The notes under the pieces: generated by a model
Seen by the model: the letters and a program-made list of their open reading frames with translations, nothing else
Database searches by the model: none
What the model was told of the DNA's origin: nothing
Shown: positions 8,551-17,482 of the stretch, piece after piece
How the letters are laid out: each line of letters begins with the position of its first letter
Numbering within the stretch: position 1 is the stretch's first letter
Source of the DNA: Fictibacillus nanhaiensis
Lineage (GTDB): Bacteria; Bacillota; Bacilli; Bacillales; Fictibacillaceae
NCBI RefSeq assembly: GCF_023715445.1
Contig: NZ_JAMBOD010000001.1
Span: 1-64,000 of the forward strand
Length of the DNA stretch: 64,000 nt
Direction of reading: 5' to 3'
Made by a program: the position numbers and the translations under genes

Positions 8551-8937
8551 TTGGAAATCCCAAAACCACCAAGCTTCTTAAACGCTGATGCTAAACAGAA
8601 ATATTACGATATTGCAGAGCAATTCATGTCAGAGGGTAAATGGAAATCTGGCGATGAAATTGCTCTTTCTGGTTTATTGGCTAATTATCAACGTTGGGTA
8701 GAAGCGGAAAAATTAATAAAGAAAAATAAAGACTTATGCTTTGAAACTGAAACTGGATATAGGCAGCAAATTCCTGAAATATCTATTGCAAATAATGCAA
8801 TGAAGAACATGTTAGCTTTCATTAAAGAATTTAGTTTAACGCCTAGAGAAAGAATCAAACTTAAAGAAACAGTTCTAGATGGTGATGGAAATGAAGATGA
8901 CTCTGATCCAGAACTTGAAGGATTGATTGTAAAATGA
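8551..8937 (+). CDS. terS: Terminase small subunit (P27 family)
   Basis: A 128-aa protein matching the P27-type small terminase: PKPPSFL start, a helical DNA-binding region (EIALSGLLANYQRW) and the typical SPRERIKL-like motif (LTPRERIKL, about residues 96-104). It recognises the genome end and regulates the large subunit. The start is TTG 8551, supported by GGAGGGGGGA just upstream. It overlaps TerL by 4 bp. Confidence 0.85.
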   Translation: MEIPKPPSFLNADAKQKYYDIAEQFMSEGKWKSGDEIALSGLLANYQRWVEAEKLIKKNKDLCFETETGYRQQIPEISIANNAMKNMLAFIKEFSLTPRERIKLKETVLDGDGNEDDSDPELEGLIVK

Positions 8938-10517
8938 TTGAAAATTTTTGGTATGACTATGAAGAAGAAAAGAAAATAATTAGATTCATTGAAAAACTAA
9001 ACTTGGATAAAGGTAAAAAAGGTCAAAAAATTAAACTGCTTGATTTTCAAAAGAAAATACTTTGTGACTTACTATGTTGGAAAAATCCTGATGGAACTCG
9101 TAAACATCGAGAAGGATTCGTGTTTTTACCGAGAAAGAACGGTAAAAGTTTTTTAATAGCATGTATATTTGTCTATTCTTTATATTGTGATGATGAATAT
9201 GGAGCTGAATATATAATTGCAGCAAACTCTCGTGATCAAGCGGGGCATTTGTTCGACACTGTAAAAAACATGATTGAAACGAATCCAACACTTAGAAAAT
9301 ACTGTAGAATAGTTGATTCCCGTAAGAAAATAATTAGGAAAGCAACGAATAGTTTTTTACAAGTAATTAGTTCAGATGCATCTAAAGCAGATGGATATAA
9401 CGGCTACATAGTTTGCCAAGATGAAACGCATGAAGCACCTAATGATGAACTATATAGTAAGTTAAAGACATCAATGGGAACTCGTATGCAGCCTTTAATG
9501 TTAACGATAACTACTGCATCTAATGGAACTAATGAAGCAAATTTAGAATATCGTACATACTTGTATGCAAAAAAAGTGCAATCAGGTGAAGTAAAAGACG
9601 ATACGTTCTATTCTGCGATCTATGAAGCAGAAGATAACTGTGATCTAGTAGATGAAAGTCAATGGTATCGTAGTAATCCTGCTTTAGGAGTATTCAGGAA
9701 CTTTGATGAGCTTAAAAGTCTAGCGTATAGAGCAAAGGAAATTCCATCTGAAGAGGCTAAATTTAGACGATTATATTTAAATCAGCATGTAAGACTATCA
9801 AATGAACAAGCCATCAATCCTTATAAATGGGAATTATGTGGGAAAAATTTTGATTTTGAAATGTTAAAGGGTAAAAAGTGTTGGGCAGGATTAGACCTTG
9901 CAACAACTACTGATATTGTTGCATTTGTAATGGTTTTCCCAATCGATGATAAGTTTTATATTGTGCCTCATTTATTTAAGCCTTCTGGTACATTGTTAGA
10001 TCATGAAAAATTGGATAGAACTCCTTATTCATCATGGAGTAAACAAAACTGGAATGGAATACCTTTACTTCATGCCACTGAAGGAGACTATGTTAGTTTT
10101 AGATATGTTCGACAAATAATTAATGAATGTGGAAAAGAATACAAAATTCAAGAAATAGCTTTTGACAGACTAGGTAGTCAAGGAATAGTTTCTGATTTAA
10201 CTGAAGATGGATTTATTGTTGTAGATTTTGGGCAAGGTTACAGATCAATGAGTCCGGCAATAAAACATTTTGAAGAGTTAATGTTTGATAAAAAGATTCA
10301 ACATGGAAATCATCCTATTATGAATTGGATGGCTGGTAATGTAATTGCAACTGAAGATGCAGCAGGTAATGTTAAATATGACAAAGGAAAAGCGAAGTAT
10401 AGAATTGATGGTATCATAGCAATGCTAATGGGTGTTTCAAGGGCTTTTACCAATTTGCAATATGGGAATTTAGGTGAAAATATAAATGATGAAACCCTTG
10501 ATGAATTAGGATGGTGA
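8934..10517 (+). CDS. terL: Terminase large subunit
   Basis: The 527-aa packaging motor. The ATPase part has a Walker A-like LPRKNGKS (about residues 64-71) and a Walker B/catalytic run IVCQDETHEAP. The C-terminal nuclease part carries WAGLDLATTTDI and later acidic residues (AFDRLGSQG). Length and motifs fit the HK97/P27-associated large terminases. It cuts concatemers and pumps DNA into the prohead. Confidence 0.93.
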   Translation: MIENFWYDYEEEKKIIRFIEKLNLDKGKKGQKIKLLDFQKKILCDLLCWKNPDGTRKHREGFVFLPRKNGKSFLIACIFVYSLYCDDEYGAEYIIAANSRDQAGHLFDTVKNMIETNPTLRKYCRIVDSRKKIIRKATNSFLQVISSDASKADGYNGYIVCQDETHEAPNDELYSKLKTSMGTRMQPLMLTITTASNGTNEANLEYRTYLYAKKVQSGEVKDDTFYSAIYEAEDNCDLVDESQWYRSNPALGVFRNFDELKSLAYRAKEIPSEEAKFRRLYLNQHVRLSNEQAINPYKWELCGKNFDFEMLKGKKCWAGLDLATTTDIVAFVMVFPIDDKFYIVPHLFKPSGTLLDHEKLDRTPYSSWSKQNWNGIPLLHATEGDYVSFRYVRQIINECGKEYKIQEIAFDRLGSQGIVSDLTEDGFIVVDFGQGYRSMSPAIKHFEELMFDKKIQHGNHPIMNWMAGNVIATEDAAGNVKYDKGKAKYRIDGIIAMLMGVSRAFTNLQYGNLGENINDETLDELGW

Positions 10518-10521
10518 AGAA

Positions 10522-10701
10522 TTGAAGAAGTTACTTAATTACATAGAGGATTTACTAATTGTTTTAGGCTCATTATTCGTAATGATAGCGACTTTCTTTT
10601 TAAGTTTTGTTGCTGGATTGTATGTAATTGGAGTCTTTTTTATTTTATTTGGAATTTATTTTTCATTAAATCCACCTTCAACACATGAAAAAAGGGGGTG
10701 A
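10522..10701 (+). CDS. Small two-TM phage protein, DUF1056-like
   Basis: A 59-aa protein with two hydrophobic segments (about residues 11-32 and 33-49). It sits in the gap between terminase and portal, where DUF1056 membrane proteins are commonly found in Firmicute phages. TTG 10522 follows GGTGAAGA. Its stop is 4 bp before the portal start, and its AAAGGGGGTG end doubles as the portal ribosome-binding site. Confidence 0.65.
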   Translation: MKKLLNYIEDLLIVLGSLFVMIATFFLSFVAGLYVIGVFFILFGIYFSLNPPSTHEKRG

Positions 10702-10705
10702 ATAA

Positions 10706-11947
10706 ATGTTATTTAGATTTGAAAAGAGAAGTGAAGTAGTGTCTATTGCAGATGCAAAATGGACTGAAGTATTCAGAGTAAATGGTCTTTCAAGTGAAAA
10801 AGCCAAAGAAGCTACCTATTTTACTTGTTTACGGATATTAAGTGATACTGTGAGTAAATTACCTTTAAAGTTGTTTTCTGAAACAGATAATGGAACTACC
10901 AAAGCTAACACTCACTATCTATACAATATGTTAAAACTTAGACCGAATCCACTCATGTCTTCATCTACATTTTGGAAAGTGGTTGAATTCCAAAGAAATG
11001 AGTGGGGATATTCTTTAGTCTACATTGATACTGTAAAAAGTGGGAAAAATGCAGGCAAAATACAAGGATTATATCCACTTGATATGTCAAAAGTAACAAA
11101 AATTTGGGTGGATGATGTTGGTTTATTCGGTAAGAAAAATGCTATTTGGTATGTTTATAACACTGAAGAGGGCAAAGAAACGAAAATCAAACATGATAAA
11201 GTTCTTCACTTCTTTGGATTAACTGCTGATGGTACTACTGGTATGCCGATTAAGGAATACTTAAAAACCATTGTTGATAATGCCAAAAGCTCACAAGATT
11301 ACATGAATAATTACTTTAAAAATGGTTTATTTGCTAAAGGATTGATGCAATATACAGGTGATATCGCCCCTGAAAAACAGGAACTAATGAGACAACGTTT
11401 TGAAGGAATGGCTAATGGACTAAAAAATGCAGGTAGAATACTACCAGTGCCACTAGGATTTTCATTCCAAACGATTAATTCAACAATGGCAGATGCACAG
11501 TTTTTAGAGTTGAATCAACTGACAATCCAACAAATCGCAGCAGCATTTGGGATTAAAATGCATCAAATTAACAATTTGGATAGAGCAACTCATAGTAATG
11601 TTGAACATATGCAGAAGGAATTTTATATTGATACACTACAAGCTATTTTGACAATGTATGAACAAGAGCTCTCCTTTAAACTTCTTACTTCTTCAGAGAT
11701 TGAAAGTGGTCATTTTTTAAAATTCAATGTAGATTCTATTTTAAGATCTTCATTAAAAGAACGTTATGATGCTTATGGAATTGCTATTGATAAAGGTTTC
11801 TTAACTCCAAATGAAGTGAGAGAACTTGAAGACAGACCAAAACTTGAAGGTGCAAATGAACTAATTTGTAATGGCAATATGCAGAAACTTACTGAAGTTG
11901 GAGCTTATTATAAAAACAAGCCCCCTGTTGAGGGAGGTGATAAATAA
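10706..11947 (+). CDS. Portal protein (HK97 family)
   Basis: A 413-aa portal of the HK97 type: an N-terminal region with YFTCLRILSDTVSKLPLKLF, a core with LRPNPLMSSSTFWK, and a stem/crown region with QFLELNQLTIQQIAAAFGIKMHQIN. The dodecameric portal is the DNA entry channel and the docking site for the terminase and connectors. AAAGGGGG precedes ATG 10706. Confidence 0.93.
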   Translation: MLFRFEKRSEVVSIADAKWTEVFRVNGLSSEKAKEATYFTCLRILSDTVSKLPLKLFSETDNGTTKANTHYLYNMLKLRPNPLMSSSTFWKVVEFQRNEWGYSLVYIDTVKSGKNAGKIQGLYPLDMSKVTKIWVDDVGLFGKKNAIWYVYNTEEGKETKIKHDKVLHFFGLTADGTTGMPIKEYLKTIVDNAKSSQDYMNNYFKNGLFAKGLMQYTGDIAPEKQELMRQRFEGMANGLKNAGRILPVPLGFSFQTINSTMADAQFLELNQLTIQQIAAAFGIKMHQINNLDRATHSNVEHMQKEFYIDTLQAILTMYEQELSFKLLTSSEIESGHFLKFNVDSILRSSLKERYDAYGIAIDKGFLTPNEVRELEDRPKLEGANELICNGNMQKLTEVGAYYKNKPPVEGGDK

Positions 11948-12534
11948 TGAGTAAACAGAAAGAACTTCGTAACATTGATATTGATAGTATTGAAATTCGT
12001 TCCGTTGATGAACAAGAAAATCTAATTGAAGGTTATATTAATAAATTCAATTCTGATTCACAATTCATGGGATTCTTTGAACAAGTGGATAGAAATGCTT
12101 TCAATCGTACATTGTCAGATGGTCATAATATTATGGGATTATACAACCATGATTCTGCAAAAGTATTAGGTTCAACTAAAACAGGTAGCCTCCAATTACA
12201 TACTGATGAAGTTGGATTAAGATTTAGTTTGAAAATCAATCCAAATGTTAGTTATGCAAAAGATGTTTATGAGTTAGTTAGATCAGGTGATGTTGACGGT
12301 TGTAGTTTTGGATTCTACGTTCTAGATGATGAGTGGACAGTTCGTGAAGATGGTACTGAACTACGTGTTTTAAAGGATATTGAATTAATTGAGGTTACAA
12401 TAACTCCATTTCCTGCTTATACATCTAGTGAAGCGAATTGTAGAAGTTACGATAATTACATACAGGATAAACAAGCCAAAGAAGATTTAGAGTTAAGACA
12501 AAAACAAATAGTTATTGAACTAGAGCTAATGTAG
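11947..12534 (+). CDS. Prohead protease (HK97 family)
   Basis: A 195-aa serine protease that matures the HK97-type prohead by removing scaffold and delta domains. The family pattern is visible: EGYINKFN, a catalytic His in GLYNHDSAKVLGS (about residues 68-80), the catalytic Ser in DVDGCSFGF (about 116-124) and VTITPFPAY near the end. It overlaps the portal stop (ATAATG). Confidence 0.9.
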   Translation: MSKQKELRNIDIDSIEIRSVDEQENLIEGYINKFNSDSQFMGFFEQVDRNAFNRTLSDGHNIMGLYNHDSAKVLGSTKTGSLQLHTDEVGLRFSLKINPNVSYAKDVYELVRSGDVDGCSFGFYVLDDEWTVREDGTELRVLKDIELIEVTITPFPAYTSSEANCRSYDNYIQDKQAKEDLELRQKQIVIELELM

Positions 12535-12546
12535 GCTCTTTTTTTA
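12522..12546 (+). terminator. Intra-operon terminator-like hairpin
   Basis: AGAGC at 12522-12526 pairs with GCTCT at 12535-12539 and runs straight into eight Ts. It spans the protease stop and lies before the capsid gene, so it may tune capsid expression or be an RNA processing site. Confidence 0.5.
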
Positions 12547-12580
12547 TTGCCAAAAATTATAGAAATGAGGACATTTATTA

Positions 12581-13687
12581 ATGAAAAAGATCGATGAATT
12601 GAAACAAGAATTAGCTGCAAAGAAAGAGGAAGTTCGTTCACTTAATGATGCAAAGAAAGTTGAAGAAGCTTCTGCGAAACTTGAAGAAGTGCGTGGTTTA
12701 CAAAAGCAAATTGAAATCCAAATGGAATTAGATAAAGAAGAAGAAAGAGAGATGGAAAATAAAATGGAAAAACGTAATAACGAAGTAAAGGTAGTTAATT
12801 CAGAAGAAATGCAATATCGTGCAATCGCTAAACACCTTCTTGGTCAAGAAATGACTGCTGAAGAACGTGCAAGTATTAACGTATCAAATAATGGTGCTAT
12901 TCTTCCTGAAGGATTTGTTAACCAACTACAAGTTCTACAAAAAGGATTCCCTGCACTCAAAGGTTACACTCATGTAATTCCTGTAACAACTAACACTGGT
13001 AAAATGCCTGTTTCTAACGGTTCTGCGGTTCGTAAACTTGCTAAACTTGCAGTAGATACAGAAATGGTTAAAGAAATGATCACTACTTCTCCAGTTGAGT
13101 TTGCTGTTGAAGACTACGGTAAACTTTACCCTGTAGATAACAGTGCTATGGAAGATTCTGCTGTTGAAATCATCAATGGTCTAATCGCTCCTGACGTTGC
13201 TGAGTGTCAAGTTAACTCTGAGAACGCTGAAATTATCAAAATTGTTAAAGACAACGCTGTAGCTGGTTCTGCTGGTACTGACTACAAAGCGATTGTTAAA
13301 ACATTAAACACTAAAGTATTACCTTCTCTAAAAGCAGGAACTGTAATTGTTACTAACATGGATGGATACGATTATTTAGATGGATTGTCTGATACAACTG
13401 GTCGTCCACTTCTTATTGATTCTTTAGCTGTAGAAGGTGGAAAAGTATTCAAAGGTCGTGAAGTAGTAGTTCTTGACAATGCTGACCTTCCTGAAGTTAC
13501 AGTTGGAAAGAAACCTTTCTACATTGTAAACCTTTTCGCACTTGTTAAATTCTTTGACCGTAAAGGCTATGAAATTGCTAAATCAAGCGAAGCTGGTTTC
13601 ACTTATAACCAAACTTTGGTTCGTGTAATTGGTCGCTTTGACACTGTAAAAGGTGACAACAGAGCTAACTTCTTTGTTGAACTTTAA
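12581..13687 (+). CDS. Major capsid protein (HK97 fold)
   Basis: A 368-aa protein. The first about 70 residues are a charged coiled coil (the delta/scaffold domain removed by the protease), then the HK97-fold shell protein (ILPEGFVNQLQVLQKGFPALKGYTHV, GAFAVEDY-like strand, VTNMDGYDYLDGL). Codon use in this gene is noticeably richer in C-ending codons than in neighbours, as expected of a highly expressed gene. ATG 12581 is preceded by GAGGACA. Confidence 0.93.
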   Translation: MKKIDELKQELAAKKEEVRSLNDAKKVEEASAKLEEVRGLQKQIEIQMELDKEEEREMENKMEKRNNEVKVVNSEEMQYRAIAKHLLGQEMTAEERASINVSNNGAILPEGFVNQLQVLQKGFPALKGYTHVIPVTTNTGKMPVSNGSAVRKLAKLAVDTEMVKEMITTSPVEFAVEDYGKLYPVDNSAMEDSAVEIINGLIAPDVAECQVNSENAEIIKIVKDNAVAGSAGTDYKAIVKTLNTKVLPSLKAGTVIVTNMDGYDYLDGLSDTTGRPLLIDSLAVEGGKVFKGREVVVLDNADLPEVTVGKKPFYIVNLFALVKFFDRKGYEIAKSSEAGFTYNQTLVRVIGRFDTVKGDNRANFFVEL

Positions 13688-13704
13688 TAGGTAGGTGATG
13701 TTCC

Positions 13705-13974
13705 ATGTTGGAGCATGTTAAAGAATATTTAAGAATTGACGGAGCGGACGATAATTCGCTCCTTGATTCTTTAATTTTGGCTGCAAAAACTTTTATAAAG
13801 AATGCAACTGGTAAAGATGTTGATGATTTAAATGATCTACATAAATTAGCAGTAAGTTTACTTGTAGTTCACTGGTTTGAAAACCGTGAATCAGTTGGAA
13901 AAGCTTATAAACTAGCCTACAGTCTTGATTCAATCCTCTTTCAGATTTCTTTTGAAAGTAGCGATACAGTATGA
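13705..13974 (+). CDS. Head-tail connector (gp6-like)
   Basis: An 89-aa protein of the phage gp6/YqbG-like connector type (LEHVKEYLRIDGADDNSLLDSLILAAKTFI, VSLLVVHWFENR). It would form the ring under the portal. It overlaps the next gene by 4 bp. Confidence 0.85.
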   Translation: MLEHVKEYLRIDGADDNSLLDSLILAAKTFIKNATGKDVDDLNDLHKLAVSLLVVHWFENRESVGKAYKLAYSLDSILFQISFESSDTV

Positions 13975-14555
13975 ATCCAGGAAAACTAAATAAACGTGTA
14001 AAACTGTATGATGACATTACTTTATTATCAACTATTTGGGCAAGTAAAATCATTCGTACGAAACGAAGAGATGATGAACAAAATGAGGAATCTTATGAGT
14101 TTGTCATTAGGAAAAGAAGCGGTATTAAGCCATATTTATTAATTCAATGTGAAAACGAATGGTTTGTAGTCCTAACTTTCGATGAATTTGAGAAGGGTTA
14201 TTTAAAACTCAAGTGCGAAAAGAGTAAAATACATTCATTCTATGATACTTGTACAATTAGTCGTTTTCAAGAAACGGAAACTAGTTATGGTGAAACAATC
14301 ATTCAACTTACACCCGTACATATTGATATAGCCTGTGAGCTAATTAAGATTCAAAATGCTAGAGCAAATGAAACAGATCAACACAATGAAATTTCACAGT
14401 ATTATATCTTCTACACTGAGAATAAATACACTTTTAAAGTTGGAGATGCTGTAGAAATTAATCACAAAGGCGACATTTATAAAGGACGTGTAGAAGAAAG
14501 TTTTAAATTCCATACTCATCAAGAAGTAACTTTCAAATTAGAAGGTGAAGCTTAA
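13971..14555 (+). CDS. Head closure / head-tail adaptor, apparently two-domain
   Basis: A 194-aa protein, about twice the usual 100-110 aa of SPP1 gp16-type adaptors. The first half (NPGKLNKRVKLYD...) and the second half (ETETSYGETIIQLTPVHIDI...GDIYKGRVEESFKFHTHQEV) each look like a small beta-rich adaptor unit. It lies between the gp6 connector and the gp10 homologue, the expected place. A fused or duplicated adaptor is inferred. Confidence 0.7.
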   Translation: MNPGKLNKRVKLYDDITLLSTIWASKIIRTKRRDDEQNEESYEFVIRKRSGIKPYLLIQCENEWFVVLTFDEFEKGYLKLKCEKSKIHSFYDTCTISRFQETETSYGETIIQLTPVHIDIACELIKIQNARANETDQHNEISQYYIFYTENKYTFKVGDAVEINHKGDIYKGRVEESFKFHTHQEVTFKLEGEA

Positions 14556-14980
14556 TGATCAGACTGGAGTTTAAAAACTTTAAGAAATTTGAAGAACAAT
14601 TACTTCATCTTAAGAAGAACTTCCCTAGTGAGTTGGAACAATTTCTTTTAGATGTTTCAAAATCACTTAATCGTGCTGTTCTAAAACGTACACCTAAATT
14701 AACTGGTGAGCTAAAAGAAGGATGGAAGATTAGTGGTATTGAAAGGGATGGAGATAAAATGTATATCACTGTTTATAACGATGCTACAACTGAGTATGAA
14801 GGTCGAGAAGTTCCTTTAGCACCATTCGTTGAGTTTGGACACAAAGTTGTTAACAAACAAGGTGAAGTAGTAGGTAAAGCTGATGGCTTTTTCATGCTCA
14901 CAACTAGTATTAAAACAGTGAATCGTCAGATTCCTAGAAGACTTAGAAAAGTGTTTGATGAGTTGGTGAGTAAATTATGA
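14555..14980 (+). CDS. HK97 gp10-like tail/connector protein
   Basis: A 141-aa protein of the HK97 gp10 family, with VSKSLNRAVLKRTPKLTGELKEGWK and APFVEFGHKV. It is thought to act in tail completion or head-tail joining. ATG 14555 overlaps the previous stop (TTAATGA). Confidence 0.85.
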   Translation: MIRLEFKNFKKFEEQLLHLKKNFPSELEQFLLDVSKSLNRAVLKRTPKLTGELKEGWKISGIERDGDKMYITVYNDATTEYEGREVPLAPFVEFGHKVVNKQGEVVGKADGFFMLTTSIKTVNRQIPRRLRKVFDELVSKL

Positions 14981-15396
14981 TGATAGATATTAGAAATGAA
15001 GTTATTTCTATTTTGAAAGCAAACTTTCCTAATCACAAACTTTATGGTGAGAAAGTAACGCAAGGGCTAATACGTCCTTGTTTTTTTATTGACTTAATAC
15101 CGATTGACATAGTGAAACTAAGTCCGAACATGCAAGAAAGGTCTATGATTATTGACGTACAGTATATGTCGCTTGAAGATACCAAACTTAAGAATCTCGA
15201 AATGGCTGAGACACTTGGACAGTTATTTACAACTATTGAGTTTGGTGAATTCAAAGCAAAAGTTTCAAATGAACGTTTTGATATTGTAGATGGTATTTTG
15301 CATTACTTATTTGACTTAGATTTCATTGTTATCGGTAAACAAGAGGAACAAATTGATTTAATTGGAAACATTAATTTGAACGAGGAGGCTATTTAA
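14977..15396 (+). CDS. Tail terminator/completion protein (XkdJ-like position)
   Basis: A 139-aa protein (IRNEVISILKANFPNHKLYGEKVTQG, FFIDLIP, LFTTIEFG) of the small tail-terminator type found between gp10 and the sheath in PBSX-like phages. Overlaps of 4 bp (upstream) and 1 bp (downstream) suggest tight coupling. Confidence 0.7.
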   Translation: MMIDIRNEVISILKANFPNHKLYGEKVTQGLIRPCFFIDLIPIDIVKLSPNMQERSMIIDVQYMSLEDTKLKNLEMAETLGQLFTTIEFGEFKAKVSNERFDIVDGILHYLFDLDFIVIGKQEEQIDLIGNINLNEEAI

Positions 15397-16460
15397 TGGG
15401 ATTGCCACAAGTAAATATTTTATTTGAAACATTAGCAGCAAGTACTATCCAAAGAGGAGAGCGTGGAATTGTTGCTTTATTACTAAAAGATACAACTGCA
15501 TTAGGTACTTATGAAATTTTTAGTGCTATAGATATTCCAACAGGTTTATCTGCTGCTAATAAAATACAGATTGAACTTAGTTTGATGGGTGGAGTTAATG
15601 CACCTTTAAAGGTTATCGTTCGTGTTGGAGACTCTGCAACGGAATTAGACTGGACAGTAGGTATGGATTGGTTAGAAACGGTTAAATTTGACTATTTAGC
15701 AATTCCTGATGTATTACCTACTGACTTAACTGGGATTTACTCTTGGTTAGGAGAACAACGTACAAACGGTAAGAAAGTAAAGGCAGTATTGCCTGATGCA
15801 TCTGCTGACAAAGAATACGTTATTAACTTTACGACAGATAGTATTGAAGTTGCAGGAGTTACTTATACAAATGCACAATACTGTTCTCGTGTTGCAGGAT
15901 TAATAGCAGGAACACCATTAAACATTTCAACAACATTTCAACCACTATCTGAGGTTGATTCTGTTCAATCTTACACAAAAGCACAACTTGATACTGCTGT
16001 TAATAATGGAGAATTTGTTATCTTCCATGATGGCGAAAAAGTTAAAGTTGCTCGAGGTGTAAACTCATTTAAGACAACTAATGCTGATAAAGGTGCAAGC
16101 TTCAAGAAGATTAAGATTGTAGATATCCTAGATGTTATTCACACAGATATCGCAAAGACAATTGCTGATAATTACATAGGTAAATATCCGAATTCATACG
16201 ACAATAAGGCTTTGATCCTTACTGCTATTCAAGCTTATTACAAGCAACTTGAAGCAGATCAATTGTTAGACACAGATGTAAATACGATTGGTATCGATAT
16301 TGATGCTCAACGAAATTACTTGTCTGGTTTAGGTGTTGATGTCTCTAAAATAACAGATGACCAAATTAAAGTTGCAAATACAGGTGATCAAGTTTTCCTC
16401 AAGTCATCAATTAAAGTACTCGATGCAATGGAAGACATTTCGATCAGTGTACAACTATAG
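15396..16460 (+). CDS. xkdK: Contractile tail sheath protein
   Basis: A 354-aa sheath subunit of the XkdK type (RGERGIVALLLKD start, and near the C-terminus NYIGKYPNSYDNKALILTAI followed by LDAMEDISISVQL). It is shorter than the about 460 aa of B. subtilis XkdK, implying loss of the variable surface domain. Its presence shows that the phage is myovirus-like despite its HK97-type head. Confidence 0.88.
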   Translation: MGLPQVNILFETLAASTIQRGERGIVALLLKDTTALGTYEIFSAIDIPTGLSAANKIQIELSLMGGVNAPLKVIVRVGDSATELDWTVGMDWLETVKFDYLAIPDVLPTDLTGIYSWLGEQRTNGKKVKAVLPDASADKEYVINFTTDSIEVAGVTYTNAQYCSRVAGLIAGTPLNISTTFQPLSEVDSVQSYTKAQLDTAVNNGEFVIFHDGEKVKVARGVNSFKTTNADKGASFKKIKIVDILDVIHTDIAKTIADNYIGKYPNSYDNKALILTAIQAYYKQLEADQLLDTDVNTIGIDIDAQRNYLSGLGVDVSKITDDQIKVANTGDQVFLKSSIKVLDAMEDISISVQL

Positions 16461-16475
16461 GAAGGGGATAAAATA

Positions 16476-16913
16476 ATGGGATTTAAAGCAGAACAAGCTA
16501 TTTCTGGTACTCATGGTGAGGCTTGGATAAATGGAGAAAAATTTGCTGAGATTTTTGGTCTCCAAGCAAAGATTGATATTTTAAAAGAAGACGTCCCAAT
16601 GTGTGGTGTAAATTCAGGACGAGGCAAAAAGCAAATGGGTTGGGAAGGAAAAGGCACAGTACGTTTTAATAAAATTAATTCTAAACTGTTAAAGCAACAA
16701 TTAGATGCTTTACGACAAGGTAAAGAACTTGTTGTAACAATTGTTAGCAAAGTTGCAGATCCAGCAGCAATGGGAGCTGAACGTATCTCCATTCCTAACT
16801 GTACTTTTGATGATATTACATTGGCAGATTGGGAGTCTAATAAGATTATCCAAGAAGAAAAACCATTCACATTTAGTGAAATGCCAACATTAATTGATTC
16901 GATTGGAGCGTAA
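16476..16913 (+). CDS. xkdM: Tail tube protein
   Basis: A 145-aa XkdM-type tube protein (GTHGEAWINGEKFAEIFGLQAKI, GKGTVRFNKINSKLL, FDDITLADWE). It polymerises inside the sheath around the tape measure. GGAAGGGGA precedes the ATG. Confidence 0.9.
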   Translation: MGFKAEQAISGTHGEAWINGEKFAEIFGLQAKIDILKEDVPMCGVNSGRGKKQMGWEGKGTVRFNKINSKLLKQQLDALRQGKELVVTIVSKVADPAAMGAERISIPNCTFDDITLADWESNKIIQEEKPFTFSEMPTLIDSIGA

Positions 16914-16916
16914 TAA

Positions 16917-17303
16917 ATGAATACTTTAGACCTCTTGTTAAAAATGGATGCTAAAAAGTTAGAGCTTCCAAAGAAAGATGTAGAAATCAAACGTTTTAGT
17001 CAACCTGAAAATCCAGCAATCTTTACTCTACAAGGGTTAGATGCTGAAACTTTAGATAGCATTAGAGATATGGCTACAAAGGAAAACAATATTGATTTCA
17101 CTGAAATCAAGTTAGGTACAGTATTAGCTGGAGTTGTGTCTCCTAGTCTTCGTGACGATTCACTTATGAAAAACTTTGGTGTAGTTACTCCTCATGACCT
17201 AATTAAAAAACTGTTTTCTCCAGGTGAATTAGATTCTCTATATGAGACAATTTCTAATTTAAGTGGATATGGTGAAGATGCAATTGAAGAAATAAAAAAC
17301 TAG
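16917..17303 (+). CDS. xkdN: Tail assembly chaperone, zero-frame product
   Basis: A 128-aa XkdN-like protein (LLLKMDAKKLELPKKDVEIKR ... FTLQGLDAETLDSIRD ... LFSPGELDSLYETISNLSGYG). It is the G-type chaperone that coats the tape measure during tail assembly. Its last two sense codons are part of a slippery heptamer ending right at the stop, allowing a -1 shift into the next short frame. Confidence 0.88.
   Translation: MNTLDLLLKMDAKKLELPKKDVEIKRFSQPENPAIFTLQGLDAETLDSIRDMATKENNIDFTEIKLGTVLAGVVSPSLRDDSLMKNFGVVTPHDLIKKLFSPGELDSLYETISNLSGYGEDAIEEIKN
17294..17300 (+). promoter_or_regulatory. -1 ribosomal frameshift site A_AAA_AAC
   Basis: In the zero frame the sequence reads ATA AAA AAC TAG. The heptamer A_AAA_AAC is a canonical X_XXY_YYZ slippery site placed directly before the stop. 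After slipping, CTA GTA AAG AGG GAC GGA ATG continues in frame with the small gene to 17464. Confidence 0.85.
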
Positions 17304-17317
17304 TAAAGAGGGACGGA

Positions 17318-17464
17318 ATGACTGAAATGATGTACTGGTATTGGGTACATGGTCGAATCCGTCCCTCATTCTTTTATAATCTTCCGCAAGGTGAATTAAC
17401 TGTTATTCGAGCATTTTATGAATTGGAAATTAAAGAAATACAAGATTCTCAAAATCTCTCATAG
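17318..17464 (+). CDS. Tail assembly chaperone frameshift extension (GT-like)
   Basis: A 48-aa frame (MTEMMYWYWVHGRIRPSFFY...) between XkdN and the tape measure. It is in the -1 frame relative to XkdN and is open back to the slippery heptamer, so it is most likely made as the C-terminal extension of a fused product of about 182 aa, as gpG-T is in lambda. An independent start at ATG 17318 (GAGGGACGG upstream) is also possible. The aromatic-rich WYWVHGRIRPS pattern is common in such extensions. Confidence 0.75.
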   Translation: MTEMMYWYWVHGRIRPSFFYNLPQGELTVIRAFYELEIKEIQDSQNLS

Positions 17465-17482
17465 TGAAAGTGGTGGTGGTAA

